Part shown: piece after piece, positions 1 to 6,842 of the stretch
Numbering within the stretch: position 1 is the first letter of the stretch
How the letters are laid out: the number at the start of each line of letters is the position of its first letter
Assembly: GCA_964403565.1 (NCBI GenBank)
Contig: CAYOFV010000047.1
Coordinates: 1-7,167, forward strand
Reading direction: 5' to 3'
Source of the DNA: Thioglobus_B sp964403565
Lineage (GTDB): Bacteria > Pseudomonadota > Gammaproteobacteria > PS1 > Pseudothioglobaceae
Length of the DNA: 7,167 nucleotides
Notes under the pieces: generated by a model
What the model saw: only the letters and a program-made list of their open reading frames with translations
The model's database searches: none
What the model was told of the DNA's origin: nothing
Position numbers and translations under genes: made by a program

Positions 1-284
1 GAAACATTTCCAGTAGCTGTAGAAGTTTTGCTAGATTTTTTAATATTAACTTTATCCGCACTTAGATAATAATCTTTAGAATTGAGTGATACATTTCCAC
101 TTAATAAGTAACTATCTTTTTTGGTGATCTCGCTTCGATCTGCAACAACATCTAAGGTATCACTACTAGTAGATAATTCTTGTTTTGGGAATAACAATCT
201 ATCAGTATTGCAATTAAGTACAACCTCGGATAAAACTGGAAGTGAAAACAAAACTAAAGAACTAACTATCAAAGGCCTTTTCAT
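1..284 (-). CDS. lptD: LPS-assembly protein LptD, N-terminal part (runs off left edge)
   Basis: LptD is the outer-membrane barrel that, with LptE, inserts lipopolysaccharide into the outer leaflet. Only 94 codons of the N-terminus are in the window, and the frame stays open to the edge. Residues 1-19 (MKRPLIVSSLVLFSLPVLS) look like a Sec signal peptide with cleavage near 19/20. Residues about 46-94 fit the periplasmic OstA/LptA-like beta-jellyroll, with the repeating pattern VVADRSEI, LSGNVSL, LSADKVNI, TATGNV that lines up with the start of E. coli LptD. Cys25, just after the predicted cleavage site, matches the position of the N-terminal disulfide cysteine of E. coli LptD (Cys31) and favours LptD over the small periplasmic LptA. 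The gene is transcribed divergently from hflK. The ATG at 284 has only a weak ribosome-binding site. The remaining several hundred residues, including the barrel, are outside the window. Confidence 0.85.
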   Translation of the reverse strand, partial: MKRPLIVSSLVLFSLPVLSEVVLNCNTDRLLFPKQELSTSSDTLDVVADRSEITKKDSYLLSGNVSLNSKDYYLSADKVNIKKSSKTSTATGNV

Positions 285-400
285 AAAGCTTATTAATTGT
301 GCTACAAATGACGTAATTTTAACACTATATTAAAAGTTATATTCACTGCTATTTTGGGTAAAATGATTCAGGTTTTTAACAATATTAGGTACATACCAAC
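285..400. promoter_or_regulatory. Divergent intergenic region between lptD and hflK
   Basis: This 116-base AT-rich gap separates two outward-facing genes, so it should hold promoters for both. No clean consensus pair is visible. For hflK, TTGGGT at 354-359 could be a -35 box, with a poor -10 (TAACAA, 377-382) 17 bases further on. For lptD, read on the complement, TATAAC-like sequence around 337-342 is possible but has no good -35. I see no sigma-32-type box, although hflKC is heat-shock associated in E. coli. AGGT at 387-390 is a weak Shine-Dalgarno for hflK, and it lies in a short inverted repeat GGTA-CA-TACC (388-397). No hairpin followed by a T-run was found. Confidence 0.4.
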
Positions 401-1564
401 ATGGCTTGGAACGATAAAAATAATCAAAATCCTTGGGGTGGAAACAACCAAACTCCACCAGAATTAGACGAAGTAATTAAAGACTTTAAAAACAAATTTG
501 ATGGAATATTTGGCGGAAAAAAACCAAATAACATTAAACCTCCAAAAATGCCTTCTGCAGGTGGTTTTAAATATATCTTTATTCTTGCATTTATGCTATG
601 GATAGTGTCAGGTATATATATTATTGATCCAGCAGAAAAAGGCGTAGTATTGCGTTTTGGAGCATTTCAAGAGCAAACTTCTCAAGGCCCTCACTGGCAC
701 CTACCTTTCCCAATTGAAACTCTTAATAGAGTAAATGTTGAGCAAATTCGTACTACTGAAATTGGATATAGAAATGTAAATACAAGTTCACGTCGATTTG
801 GCGGTAATGTTTCATCTGAATCAATCATGCTTACTAAAGATGAAAATATGATTGATGCTAAATTTGCAGTGCAATACAAAATTAACGATGTACAGGATTA
901 CTTATTTAACGTAGCTGGGCCAGAAACAACTCTACGTCATATTGTTGAAAGTGCAATTCGTGAAGTTGTTGGTAAGAATACTATGGACTATATCTTAACT
1001 GAAGGTCGTTCTAGTATTGCTGATAGTGTTAAAGAAAAATCACAAGAATTACTTGATATGTACAAAACTGGTTTATTTATTACAACAGTTAATATGCAAG
1101 ATGCTCAACCACCTGAGCAAGTTCAAGCAGCGTTTTCTGATGCAGTTAAGGCTCGTGAAGACAAGCAACGTTTAATTAATGAGGCGCAAACATATTCAAA
1201 CGACATCCTACCAAAAGCTCGTGGTAAGGCTGCTCGTATGTTGGAAGAGGCTAAAGCTTATAAATCTAAAGTAGTTTCTAAATCTATTGGTGAGGCTCAG
1301 CGTTTTACTCAAATCTTAGCAGAGTATGAGAAAGCTCCAGAAGTTACAAAAGAGCGTCTATATCGTGAAACTATGGAAGGAGTATTATCAACAACTAGTA
1401 AAGTAGTGGTTGACTCTAAAGCAAATTCTATGATGTATCTACCAATTGATAAACTGGTTGAAAATAAGCCAACTAATACCGAAATAGTAATAAAAGACAA
1501 CTCCTCACAGCAAAAATCGCAGAATAATGTTAGAGGTGTATTTAGAAATAGGGAGGTAAGATAA
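401..1564 (+). CDS. hflK: FtsH protease modulator HflK
   Basis: HflK is a membrane SPFH (band 7/stomatin/prohibitin) protein. With HflC it forms a large cage on the periplasmic face of the inner membrane that surrounds FtsH and tunes its proteolysis. The 387-residue product starts with a polar cytoplasmic tail rich in Asn, Gly and Trp (MAWNDKNNQNPWGG), typical of HflK N-termini and supporting this start. One membrane segment lies at about 57-75 (YIFILAFMLWIVSGIYII). The SPFH domain follows at about 76-250, with DPAEKGVVLRFG (76-87), GPHWHLPFPIE (96-106), MLTKDEN (143-149) and the family-typical MDYILTEGR (195-203). A long helical, charged stretch (about 245-325, including RMLEEAKAYK at 279-288) matches the coiled-coil arm, and LPID (347-350) resembles the E. 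coli C-terminal LPLD. The last 30 or so residues are polar and variable. It is the first gene of the apparent operon and overlaps hflC by one base (TAATG). Confidence 0.96.
   Translation: MAWNDKNNQNPWGGNNQTPPELDEVIKDFKNKFDGIFGGKKPNNIKPPKMPSAGGFKYIFILAFMLWIVSGIYIIDPAEKGVVLRFGAFQEQTSQGPHWHLPFPIETLNRVNVEQIRTTEIGYRNVNTSSRRFGGNVSSESIMLTKDENMIDAKFAVQYKINDVQDYLFNVAGPETTLRHIVESAIREVVGKNTMDYILTEGRSSIADSVKEKSQELLDMYKTGLFITTVNMQDAQPPEQVQAAFSDAVKAREDKQRLINEAQTYSNDILPKARGKAARMLEEAKAYKSKVVSKSIGEAQRFTQILAEYEKAPEVTKERLYRETMEGVLSTTSKVVVDSKANSMMYLPIDKLVENKPTNTEIVIKDNSSQQKSQNNVRGVFRNREVR
1551..1556 (+). promoter_or_regulatory. Strong Shine-Dalgarno site for hflC
   Basis: GGGAGG lies inside the last codons of hflK, seven bases before the hflC ATG at 1564. 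It is the best ribosome-binding site in the window. With the TAATG stop/start overlap it fixes the hflC start and suggests that HflK and HflC are made in balanced amounts, as expected for subunits that alternate in one complex. Confidence 0.8.
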
Positions 1565-2421
1565 TGCAAAAAATAATACTAGCACTTGGAGCTATTGTAG
1601 TTTTTGTACTTGGCTCTTCACTCTATACAGTTAACGAAACACAAACAGCTATAAAACTTCGTCTAGGTGAAATTGTAAAAGTAGAAAGAGAACCTGGTCT
1701 TAAATTTAAGATGCCATTTGTAAACAATGTAGTTAAGTTTGACGATCGTATTCAAACACTAGATGCTCCAGCGGAGAGATTCTTAACTGGTGAGAAGAAA
1801 AACGTTATTGTAGATTCTTATGTTAAATGGCGTATTACTGATGCAGAACAATTCTATAAATCAACTGGTGGTAATATCGCTAGAACTAACAATCGTCTAG
1901 CACAGATTATTAAAACTGGTCTTAAGAGTGAATTCTCAAAACGTACAATTGCTGAAGTTGTATCTGGTGAGCGTAGTGAGATTATGAACAATATCACAAG
2001 ACTAGCTAAGAAGGATGTAACAGAGTTTGGTATTGAGGTAGTGGATGTGCGTATTAAGCGTATCGATTTATCTCAAGAAGTTTCCAATTCAGTTTATCGT
2101 CGTATGCAAGCAGAGCGTGAACGTGTTGCTAAAGACTTTAGATCTAAAGGTGCTGAAGAGGCAGAAAAGATTAGAGCTAACGCTGATAGAGAACGTACTA
2201 TTATTGTTGCTGATGCCTATAGTAATAGTGAGAAAATTCGAGGTGAGGGTGATGCCACTAGTGCAAATAATTATGCAAAAGCATATAATAACAACCCAGA
2301 ATTTTATTCATTCTATCGCTCTTTAGAGTCGTACAAAAAATCATTTGTCAAGCAGAATGATATTTTAGTACTTAATCCAAATACTGAATTTTTCCGCCAC
2401 TTTAACCCAGAGGCTAAGTAA
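1564..2421 (+). CDS. hflC: FtsH protease modulator HflC
   Basis: HflC is the partner of HflK in the SPFH cage that regulates FtsH at the inner membrane. The 285-residue product has an N-terminal membrane anchor at about 3-21 (KIILALGAIVVFVLGSSLY) and almost no cytoplasmic tail. The SPFH domain follows, with EPGLKFKMPFV (43-53), RIQTLDAPAERF (62-73), EKKNVIVDSYVKWRI (77-91) and GIEVVDVRIKRIDL (156-169). A charged helical segment, about 175-240, contains RRMQAERERVAKDFRSKGAEEAEKIRA. The C-terminus (FYSFYRSLESYKKSF, then NPNTEFFRHFNP) matches the conserved HflC end. It is about 50 residues shorter than the E. coli protein. By manual alignment most of the difference is an insert present in E. coli between the serine-glycine-rich region and GIEVVDVRIK, which is absent here; the protein is otherwise complete. 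The start is set by the GGGAGG site seven bases upstream. Confidence 0.96.
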   Translation: MQKIILALGAIVVFVLGSSLYTVNETQTAIKLRLGEIVKVEREPGLKFKMPFVNNVVKFDDRIQTLDAPAERFLTGEKKNVIVDSYVKWRITDAEQFYKSTGGNIARTNNRLAQIIKTGLKSEFSKRTIAEVVSGERSEIMNNITRLAKKDVTEFGIEVVDVRIKRIDLSQEVSNSVYRRMQAERERVAKDFRSKGAEEAEKIRANADRERTIIVADAYSNSEKIRGEGDATSANNYAKAYNNNPEFYSFYRSLESYKKSFVKQNDILVLNPNTEFFRHFNPEAK

Positions 2422-2426
2422 ATTTA

Positions 2427-3377
2427 ATGAGTAATTGGCAACTTCCTGAAGGTATTGACGAATTAGTAGGTTCAGACGCTATTAAGTTTGAGACTTTGCG
2501 TCGCGTGCTTATAGATTTATATACTGAAAAAGGTTATGAATTAGTTATTCCACCAATGGTTGAGAATATTGATTCTATGCTACTTAACAGTAACGAAGTT
2601 GATCAAAAAACATTTAAATTTTTAGACCCTGCAAGTTCAAAAATGCTAGGAGTTCATGCAGATATTACTCCACAAATTGCACGTATTGATGCTAAGCGCT
2701 CTAGTGAAAAAACTGATAAATACTGTTATGTAAATGCTATTTTACAAACAACAGCTGATGATTTTTACGCGTCAAGATCGCCAATTCAAGCAGGTGCGGA
2801 GCTATACGGTTCAAATGAAGTATCTAGTGATATTGAAGTTATAAATCTTATGCTTGATAGTATTAATTCAATTGGCATTAAACCAGTAGTATTAAGTATT
2901 GGCAATGTTGCTATTTTCAACTCATTAATTGCAACTGAAAATCTAAGCGCAAACCAAGCTGAAACTCTAAGACAAATTTTTGTTAAACGCTCGGCACCAG
3001 ATTTAGATGTTTTTATTAATAACAACACCTTAAATAATGCTGATAAATTTACTCAATTAATGTCCTTAGAAGGCGACGCTTTAGTTTTGGATAAGGCGCT
3101 AGAGGTGTTTAATGATAACGCAGAAGCAATAAGTGCAATTAATGATCTAATAACCATTAACAATAGCTTAAGCTCAAATGCTAAAGTTATATATGATTTA
3201 GCAGAAATTAAGGCCTACGGTTATCACACTGGTGTTATCTTTTCTGCATATAACGAAAACTACTCAAAAGCTTTAGCTCAAGGTGGTCGTTATAACAATA
3301 TTGGTAAATCCTTTGGTAAATCTAGAGCTGCAACCGGCTTTAGTTTTGATCTAAAATTTTTATCGCAAACAAATTAA
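2427..3377 (+). CDS. hisZ: ATP phosphoribosyltransferase regulatory subunit HisZ (short form)
   Basis: HisZ is a histidyl-tRNA-synthetase-like protein without synthetase activity. It pairs with short-form HisG to make the active, histidine-regulated ATP phosphoribosyltransferase, the first step of histidine synthesis. The 316-residue product has the class II synthetase fold landmarks: WQLPEGIDEL (4-13), TFKFLDPAS (62-70), ADITPQIARIDA (78-89), the family-typical ASRSPIQAGAELYG (115-128) and the motif-3-like AQGGRYNNIGKSFG (284-297) followed by RAATGFSFDLK (300-310). The HisRS catalytic-arginine segment RGLDYY corresponds to KAYGYHTG (262-269), with Lys in place of Arg, as fits a non-synthetase. 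No anticodon-binding domain is present, and the protein ends six residues after motif 3, whereas Pseudomonas HisZ continues for roughly 75 more. It starts five bases after hflC; AGAGG at 2409-2413 is a distant ribosome site. Location between hflC and purA is a known arrangement. Confidence 0.92.
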   Translation: MSNWQLPEGIDELVGSDAIKFETLRRVLIDLYTEKGYELVIPPMVENIDSMLLNSNEVDQKTFKFLDPASSKMLGVHADITPQIARIDAKRSSEKTDKYCYVNAILQTTADDFYASRSPIQAGAELYGSNEVSSDIEVINLMLDSINSIGIKPVVLSIGNVAIFNSLIATENLSANQAETLRQIFVKRSAPDLDVFINNNTLNNADKFTQLMSLEGDALVLDKALEVFNDNAEAISAINDLITINNSLSSNAKVIYDLAEIKAYGYHTGVIFSAYNENYSKALAQGGRYNNIGKSFGKSRAATGFSFDLKFLSQTN

Positions 3378-3399
3378 TCAACAAATAAAGAAAAAAGCT

Positions 3400-3403
3400 A
3401 GGA
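3400..3403 (+). promoter_or_regulatory. Shine-Dalgarno site for purA
   Basis: AGGA lies six bases upstream of the purA ATG at 3410, within the 32-base purine-rich gap after hisZ. It supports this ATG as the start. No terminator or clear promoter is visible in the gap, so purA is probably transcribed with hisZ. Confidence 0.65.
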
Positions 3404-3409
3404 ATAAGA

Positions 3410-4729
3410 ATGTCAAAAAATGTAGTAATTATCGGTACTCAATGGGGTGACGAAGGTAAAGGCAAGGTGGTAGATTTAATCACTGATAGAGTGTCATCTG
3501 TTGTACGTTTTCAAGGTGGTCATAATGCAGGTCATACACTTGTGATTGATGGCAAGAAAACAGTTCTACATTTAATTCCTTCTGGAATTTTAAGAGAAAA
3601 CGTTGAGTGTTTAATTGGCCATGGTGTTGTACTATCAATGTCTGCACTTATTAAAGAATTAAACGAACTAGATGACGCTGGAGTAGATGCGCAATCTCGC
3701 ATCAAAATTGCACCAGGTTGTCCACTTATCATGCCATATCATGTTGCGCTTGATAATGCGCGTGAAGTTAAACGTGGCAAGGCTGCTATTGGCACAACAG
3801 GTAACGGCATTGGCCCAGCATATGAAGACAAGGTTTCTCGTCGTGGTCTTCGAGTTGGTGATCTTCTAGATGAAGAGGCTTTTGCAGCAAAATTAAAAGA
3901 CGTTATGGAATATCATAACTTTGCTTTAACTAATTATTACGGTGCTGATGCACTTGATTATGATGAGGTTTTGGCACAAGCTTTAGAGCAAGCTAAAATT
4001 GTACGTCCAATGATCACCGATGTAACAGAGCAAATTCATCAGCATATTGCAAATAACGAAAATGTATTATTTGAAGGTGCGCAAGGTGCACTACTTGATA
4101 TTGACCAAGGTACATATCCATTTGTAACTTCGTCAAACACCACTTCTGGTGGAGCTGTTACTGGTTCTGGTGTTGGTGTAACAGATATTGACTATGTAGT
4201 TGGTATTGTAAAAGCTTATACTACACGTGTTGGTGGTGGACCATTCCCAACAGAATTGGTTTACGATGTATCAACTGACGAAGGCAATGAAATCGGTAAA
4301 GTGCTTGGCACTATCGGACACGAGTTTGGAGCTACAACTGGTCGTCAACGTCGCTGTGGCTGGCTAGATATGGTTACTTTAAATCGTTCATTTAAACTTA
4401 ATGCAGTTACTGGTATTTGCCTAACAAAGCTTGACGTGCTTGATTCACTTGAATCAATTAAGATTTGCACATCATATGAGCTAAACGGCGAAGTTGTTAC
4501 AACACCTCCGTATGATGCAGAAGGTTATGCAAATGCTAAACCAATCTATATTGAAATGCCGGGCTGGAATGAATCAACAATTGGCACTAAATCATTTGAT
4601 GCATTACCACAAGCTGCACAAAACTATATTCGTAAAATTGAAGAACTTTCAGGTCTTCCAGTAGATATTCTTTCAACTGGTCCAGATCGTGATGAAACTT
4701 TAATACTTAACCATCCATTTGATGAGTAA
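3410..4729 (+). CDS. purA: Adenylosuccinate synthetase
   Basis: PurA condenses IMP with aspartate using GTP to give adenylosuccinate, the committed step to AMP, in the cytoplasm. The 439-residue length is normal (432 in E. coli). All active-site blocks are visible: the phosphate loop GTQWGDEGKGK (9-19) with catalytic Asp14, QGGHNAGHT (35-43) with catalytic His42, GTTGNGIGPAYEDKVSRRGL (128-147), FEGAQGALLDIDQGTYPFVT (221-240), SSNTTSGG (241-248), VGGGPFPTEL (274-283), the IMP/aspartate loop HEFGATTGRQRRCGWLD (304-320), the guanine-binding LTKLDVLD (338-345) and STGPDRDET (422-430). The start fits the conserved MSKNVVIIGTQWGDEG beginning. Its stop codon overlaps the start of rnr. Nothing suggests loss of function. 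Confidence 0.98.
   Translation: MSKNVVIIGTQWGDEGKGKVVDLITDRVSSVVRFQGGHNAGHTLVIDGKKTVLHLIPSGILRENVECLIGHGVVLSMSALIKELNELDDAGVDAQSRIKIAPGCPLIMPYHVALDNAREVKRGKAAIGTTGNGIGPAYEDKVSRRGLRVGDLLDEEAFAAKLKDVMEYHNFALTNYYGADALDYDEVLAQALEQAKIVRPMITDVTEQIHQHIANNENVLFEGAQGALLDIDQGTYPFVTSSNTTSGGAVTGSGVGVTDIDYVVGIVKAYTTRVGGGPFPTELVYDVSTDEGNEIGKVLGTIGHEFGATTGRQRRCGWLDMVTLNRSFKLNAVTGICLTKLDVLDSLESIKICTSYELNGEVVTTPPYDAEGYANAKPIYIEMPGWNESTIGTKSFDALPQAAQNYIRKIEELSGLPVDILSTGPDRDETLILNHPFDE
4722..4729 (+). promoter_or_regulatory. ATGAGTAA stop/start overlap coupling purA to rnr
   Basis: The purA reading frame ends GAT-GAG-TAA while rnr begins ATG-AGT-AAA within the same eight bases. No Shine-Dalgarno is visible upstream (the sequence is CTTAACCATCCATTT), so rnr translation probably depends on ribosomes finishing purA. 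The codon just before this ATG is TTG (4719-4721), which would add one residue. The ATG is preferred because MSKDP then aligns exactly with the E. coli RNase R beginning MSQDP. Confidence 0.75.
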
Positions 4730-6842
4730 AGACCCACATCACCAGAGGGAAGCGGAAAAATACGAGAATCCGATTCCCTCTCGTGAATACATTCTCTCTA
4801 TTGTAGAGAAAAAACCAAAAACCAAACATGAACTGTTTGAACTGCTAGATCTAGACGATAGCAAGAAAAAACCACTTTCTCATCGCTTAAGGGCAATGGT
4901 AAGGGATCAGCAACTTAGTTGCAATAAAAAAGGCGTATATCGCAAATACTCCAATCGTGGACTGCTATCTGGCACAGTAATTGCTAACCCTAAAGGTTTT
5001 GGTTTTATCGCGCTTGATAAAGGTGGTAAAGACCTGCGTCTTTCTTCCAAACAAATGCAACTGGTTTTTCATGGAGATAAGGTTAAAGCTAGACTGCTAA
5101 ACAATAAAGGTGATGCTGAAATTGTAAAGGTTACTCAAACTGTAAGAACCTTAGTAGGTCGACTACACATTGAGAGCGATATTGCTTATGTTGTAGTTGA
5201 TGATAAGCGTATTAAACATACTGTAAATATCCCTAAGATTTCCAACAAACACAAAGACGAACAAATTGTAGTTGTTGAGATCACTAAATCACCTTCACTA
5301 GAATCTGCAGCAGAAGGCAAGATAATTGACATATTGGGCCAGTTTATGGATGAGGGTGTAGAGACAGATTCTGCACTTTATCGTAATAATATTCCGGTTG
5401 AGTTCTCGCAAGAAGCTTTATCGCAAACAGCCGAACTTCCTACAACTGTAACAGCTGATGACAAAAAGAACCGTAAAGATATAACCAACATCAAGCTGGT
5501 AACTATTGATGGCGAAGATTCTAGAGATTTTGATGATGCAGTATATGCCGAACCAACCAATGCAGGTTGGAAATTAATCGTAGCTATTGCTGATGTTTCA
5601 CACTATGTAAAGCCTGATACTGCACTTGATAAAGATGCTTACGAACGTGGCAACTCAGTGTATTTTCCACGACGTGTTGTACCAATGTTGCCTGAAGAAT
5701 TATCTAATGGACTGTGCTCACTTAACCCTCAAGTTGAAAGACTATGCATGACTTGTGAGATGAATATTGATCATGAAGGCTCACTTATAGATTATGAATT
5801 TTATCCTGCAACAATGTATTCTCATGCGCGCATGACTTATACAGATGTTGGGAAAATTCTTGAAGATAAAAACCAGGGTTTAATAAACCAATACAGCGAT
5901 GTAATGGACAACCTTACCTCGTTATACGGACTATACAAAACCCTAAGAATTGCTAGAACTAAGCGTGGAGTTATGGATTTTGATCGTATAGAGTCACAAA
6001 TTCTATTTAATGATAACGGAAAAATTGACAATATCATCGCCCGTTCTAGAAACGATGCTCACAAGCTAATTGAAGAATGCATGCTAATGGCTAACCAAGC
6101 AACAGCAAAATTCTTAGCGCATCACGATGAAGATTTTCTTTATCGCATTCACCCAAAACCAACTCAAGAGAAAATTGAAGTTACTAAACAATTCTTATCC
6201 GCAGTAGGATTAACTCTTGAAGGCGGTATGGAGCCAGAATCAAAAGATTTTGCCAAAGTTCTTAAACAAGCAAAAGGCAGGGATGATGAAAATATCATTA
6301 AAACTGTAGTACTTAGAACTATGAAGCAAGCCATATACACCCCTGCAAACGAAGGGCACTTTGGTTTAGCATTTGATGATTACACTCACTTTACTTCACC
6401 AATTCGTAGATATCCTGATCTTCTAGTACATAGAGCAATCTATCGCGTACTTAATAAGAAGAAGCACAAACCTAGCAACAAGATGCTAGAAATGGGTGAG
6501 CACCTATCAACAACAGAGCGTCGAGCAGATGATGCATCACGTGATGTAGAGCAATGGCTTAAGTGCGAATATATGCGTGATAAAGTTGGTGAAACTTTTA
6601 ATGGAGTTATCTCAGGGATTGCTAACTTTGGCATTTTTATTGAACTTACAGATGTATTTGTTGAGGGCATGATTTCAGTAAGAGATCTCAAAGACGACTA
6701 TTATATTTTTGATGATATTCATCACCGTATGGTTGGCGAGCGTACTGGCAAGGTTTACAGACTTGGAGATAATATTAAAATTCAAGTTGCATCTGTAAAC
6801 CTTGATGACAGACAAATGGTATTTATTCCGAAAGACAATTAA
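4722..6842 (+). CDS. rnr: Ribonuclease R (3'-5' exoribonuclease), without C-terminal basic tail
   Basis: RNase R is a processive 3'-to-5' exoribonuclease of the RNase II/RNB family that degrades structured RNA, defective rRNA and mRNA from stalled ribosomes. From the ATG at 4722 it is 706 residues. The N-terminus MSKDPHHQREAEKYENPIPS is close to E. coli. A helix-turn-helix-like region (about 20-75) precedes two cold-shock/OB domains (about 82-140 and 145-205). The RNB catalytic domain (about 254-580) carries TIDGEDSRDFDDAVY with the four metal-binding aspartates D263, D269, D271 and D272. It also carries LSNGLCSLNPQVERLCM (327-343), RNDAHKLIEECM (443-454) and GHFGLAFDDYTHFTSPIRRY (545-564). 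The S1 domain (about 621-702) contains GVISGIANFGIFIEL. The protein stops four residues after the S1 domain, so the lysine-rich tail of the 813-residue E. coli enzyme is missing. No rlmB follows, and no nsrR precedes it. Confidence 0.96.
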   Translation: MSKDPHHQREAEKYENPIPSREYILSIVEKKPKTKHELFELLDLDDSKKKPLSHRLRAMVRDQQLSCNKKGVYRKYSNRGLLSGTVIANPKGFGFIALDKGGKDLRLSSKQMQLVFHGDKVKARLLNNKGDAEIVKVTQTVRTLVGRLHIESDIAYVVVDDKRIKHTVNIPKISNKHKDEQIVVVEITKSPSLESAAEGKIIDILGQFMDEGVETDSALYRNNIPVEFSQEALSQTAELPTTVTADDKKNRKDITNIKLVTIDGEDSRDFDDAVYAEPTNAGWKLIVAIADVSHYVKPDTALDKDAYERGNSVYFPRRVVPMLPEELSNGLCSLNPQVERLCMTCEMNIDHEGSLIDYEFYPATMYSHARMTYTDVGKILEDKNQGLINQYSDVMDNLTSLYGLYKTLRIARTKRGVMDFDRIESQILFNDNGKIDNIIARSRNDAHKLIEECMLMANQATAKFLAHHDEDFLYRIHPKPTQEKIEVTKQFLSAVGLTLEGGMEPESKDFAKVLKQAKGRDDENIIKTVVLRTMKQAIYTPANEGHFGLAFDDYTHFTSPIRRYPDLLVHRAIYRVLNKKKHKPSNKMLEMGEHLSTTERRADDASRDVEQWLKCEYMRDKVGETFNGVISGIANFGIFIELTDVFVEGMISVRDLKDDYYIFDDIHHRMVGERTGKVYRLGDNIKIQVASVNLDDRQMVFIPKDN

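Noticed and set aside
121..333. 70-codon plus-strand open frame
   Set aside because: It is antisense to the lptD N-terminus, starts with a non-ATG codon, has no recognisable domain or ribosome site, and conflicts with the well-supported minus-strand signal peptide and OstA-like repeats.
388..397. GGTACATACC short inverted repeat before hflK
   Set aside because: A four-base stem with a two-base loop is too small to be meaningful and is readily expected by chance.
691..879. Minus-strand frame inside hflK
   Set aside because: It is a shadow of the conserved SPFH coding sequence, with no ribosome site or homology.
1309..1569. Minus-strand 86-codon frame across the hflK/hflC junction
   Set aside because: It lies opposite two conserved genes and a strong hflC ribosome site. 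Its hydrophobic stretches arise from the complementary strand composition.
2045..2326. Alternative plus-strand frame within hflC
   Set aside because: The main HflC frame is fully conserved across this stretch and the alternative resembles nothing known.
2786..3028. Minus-strand 80-codon frame inside hisZ
   Set aside because: It is antisense to conserved HisZ sequence and has no supporting signals.
2427..3377. Identification of this gene as histidyl-tRNA synthetase (hisS)
   Set aside because: The anticodon-binding domain is missing, the RGLDYY arginine is Lys, and the SRSPIQ-GAELYG block and operon position are those of HisZ.
6440..6691. Minus-strand 83-codon frame inside rnr
   Set aside because: It is antisense to the RNB/S1 coding region and its composition reflects the complementary strand.
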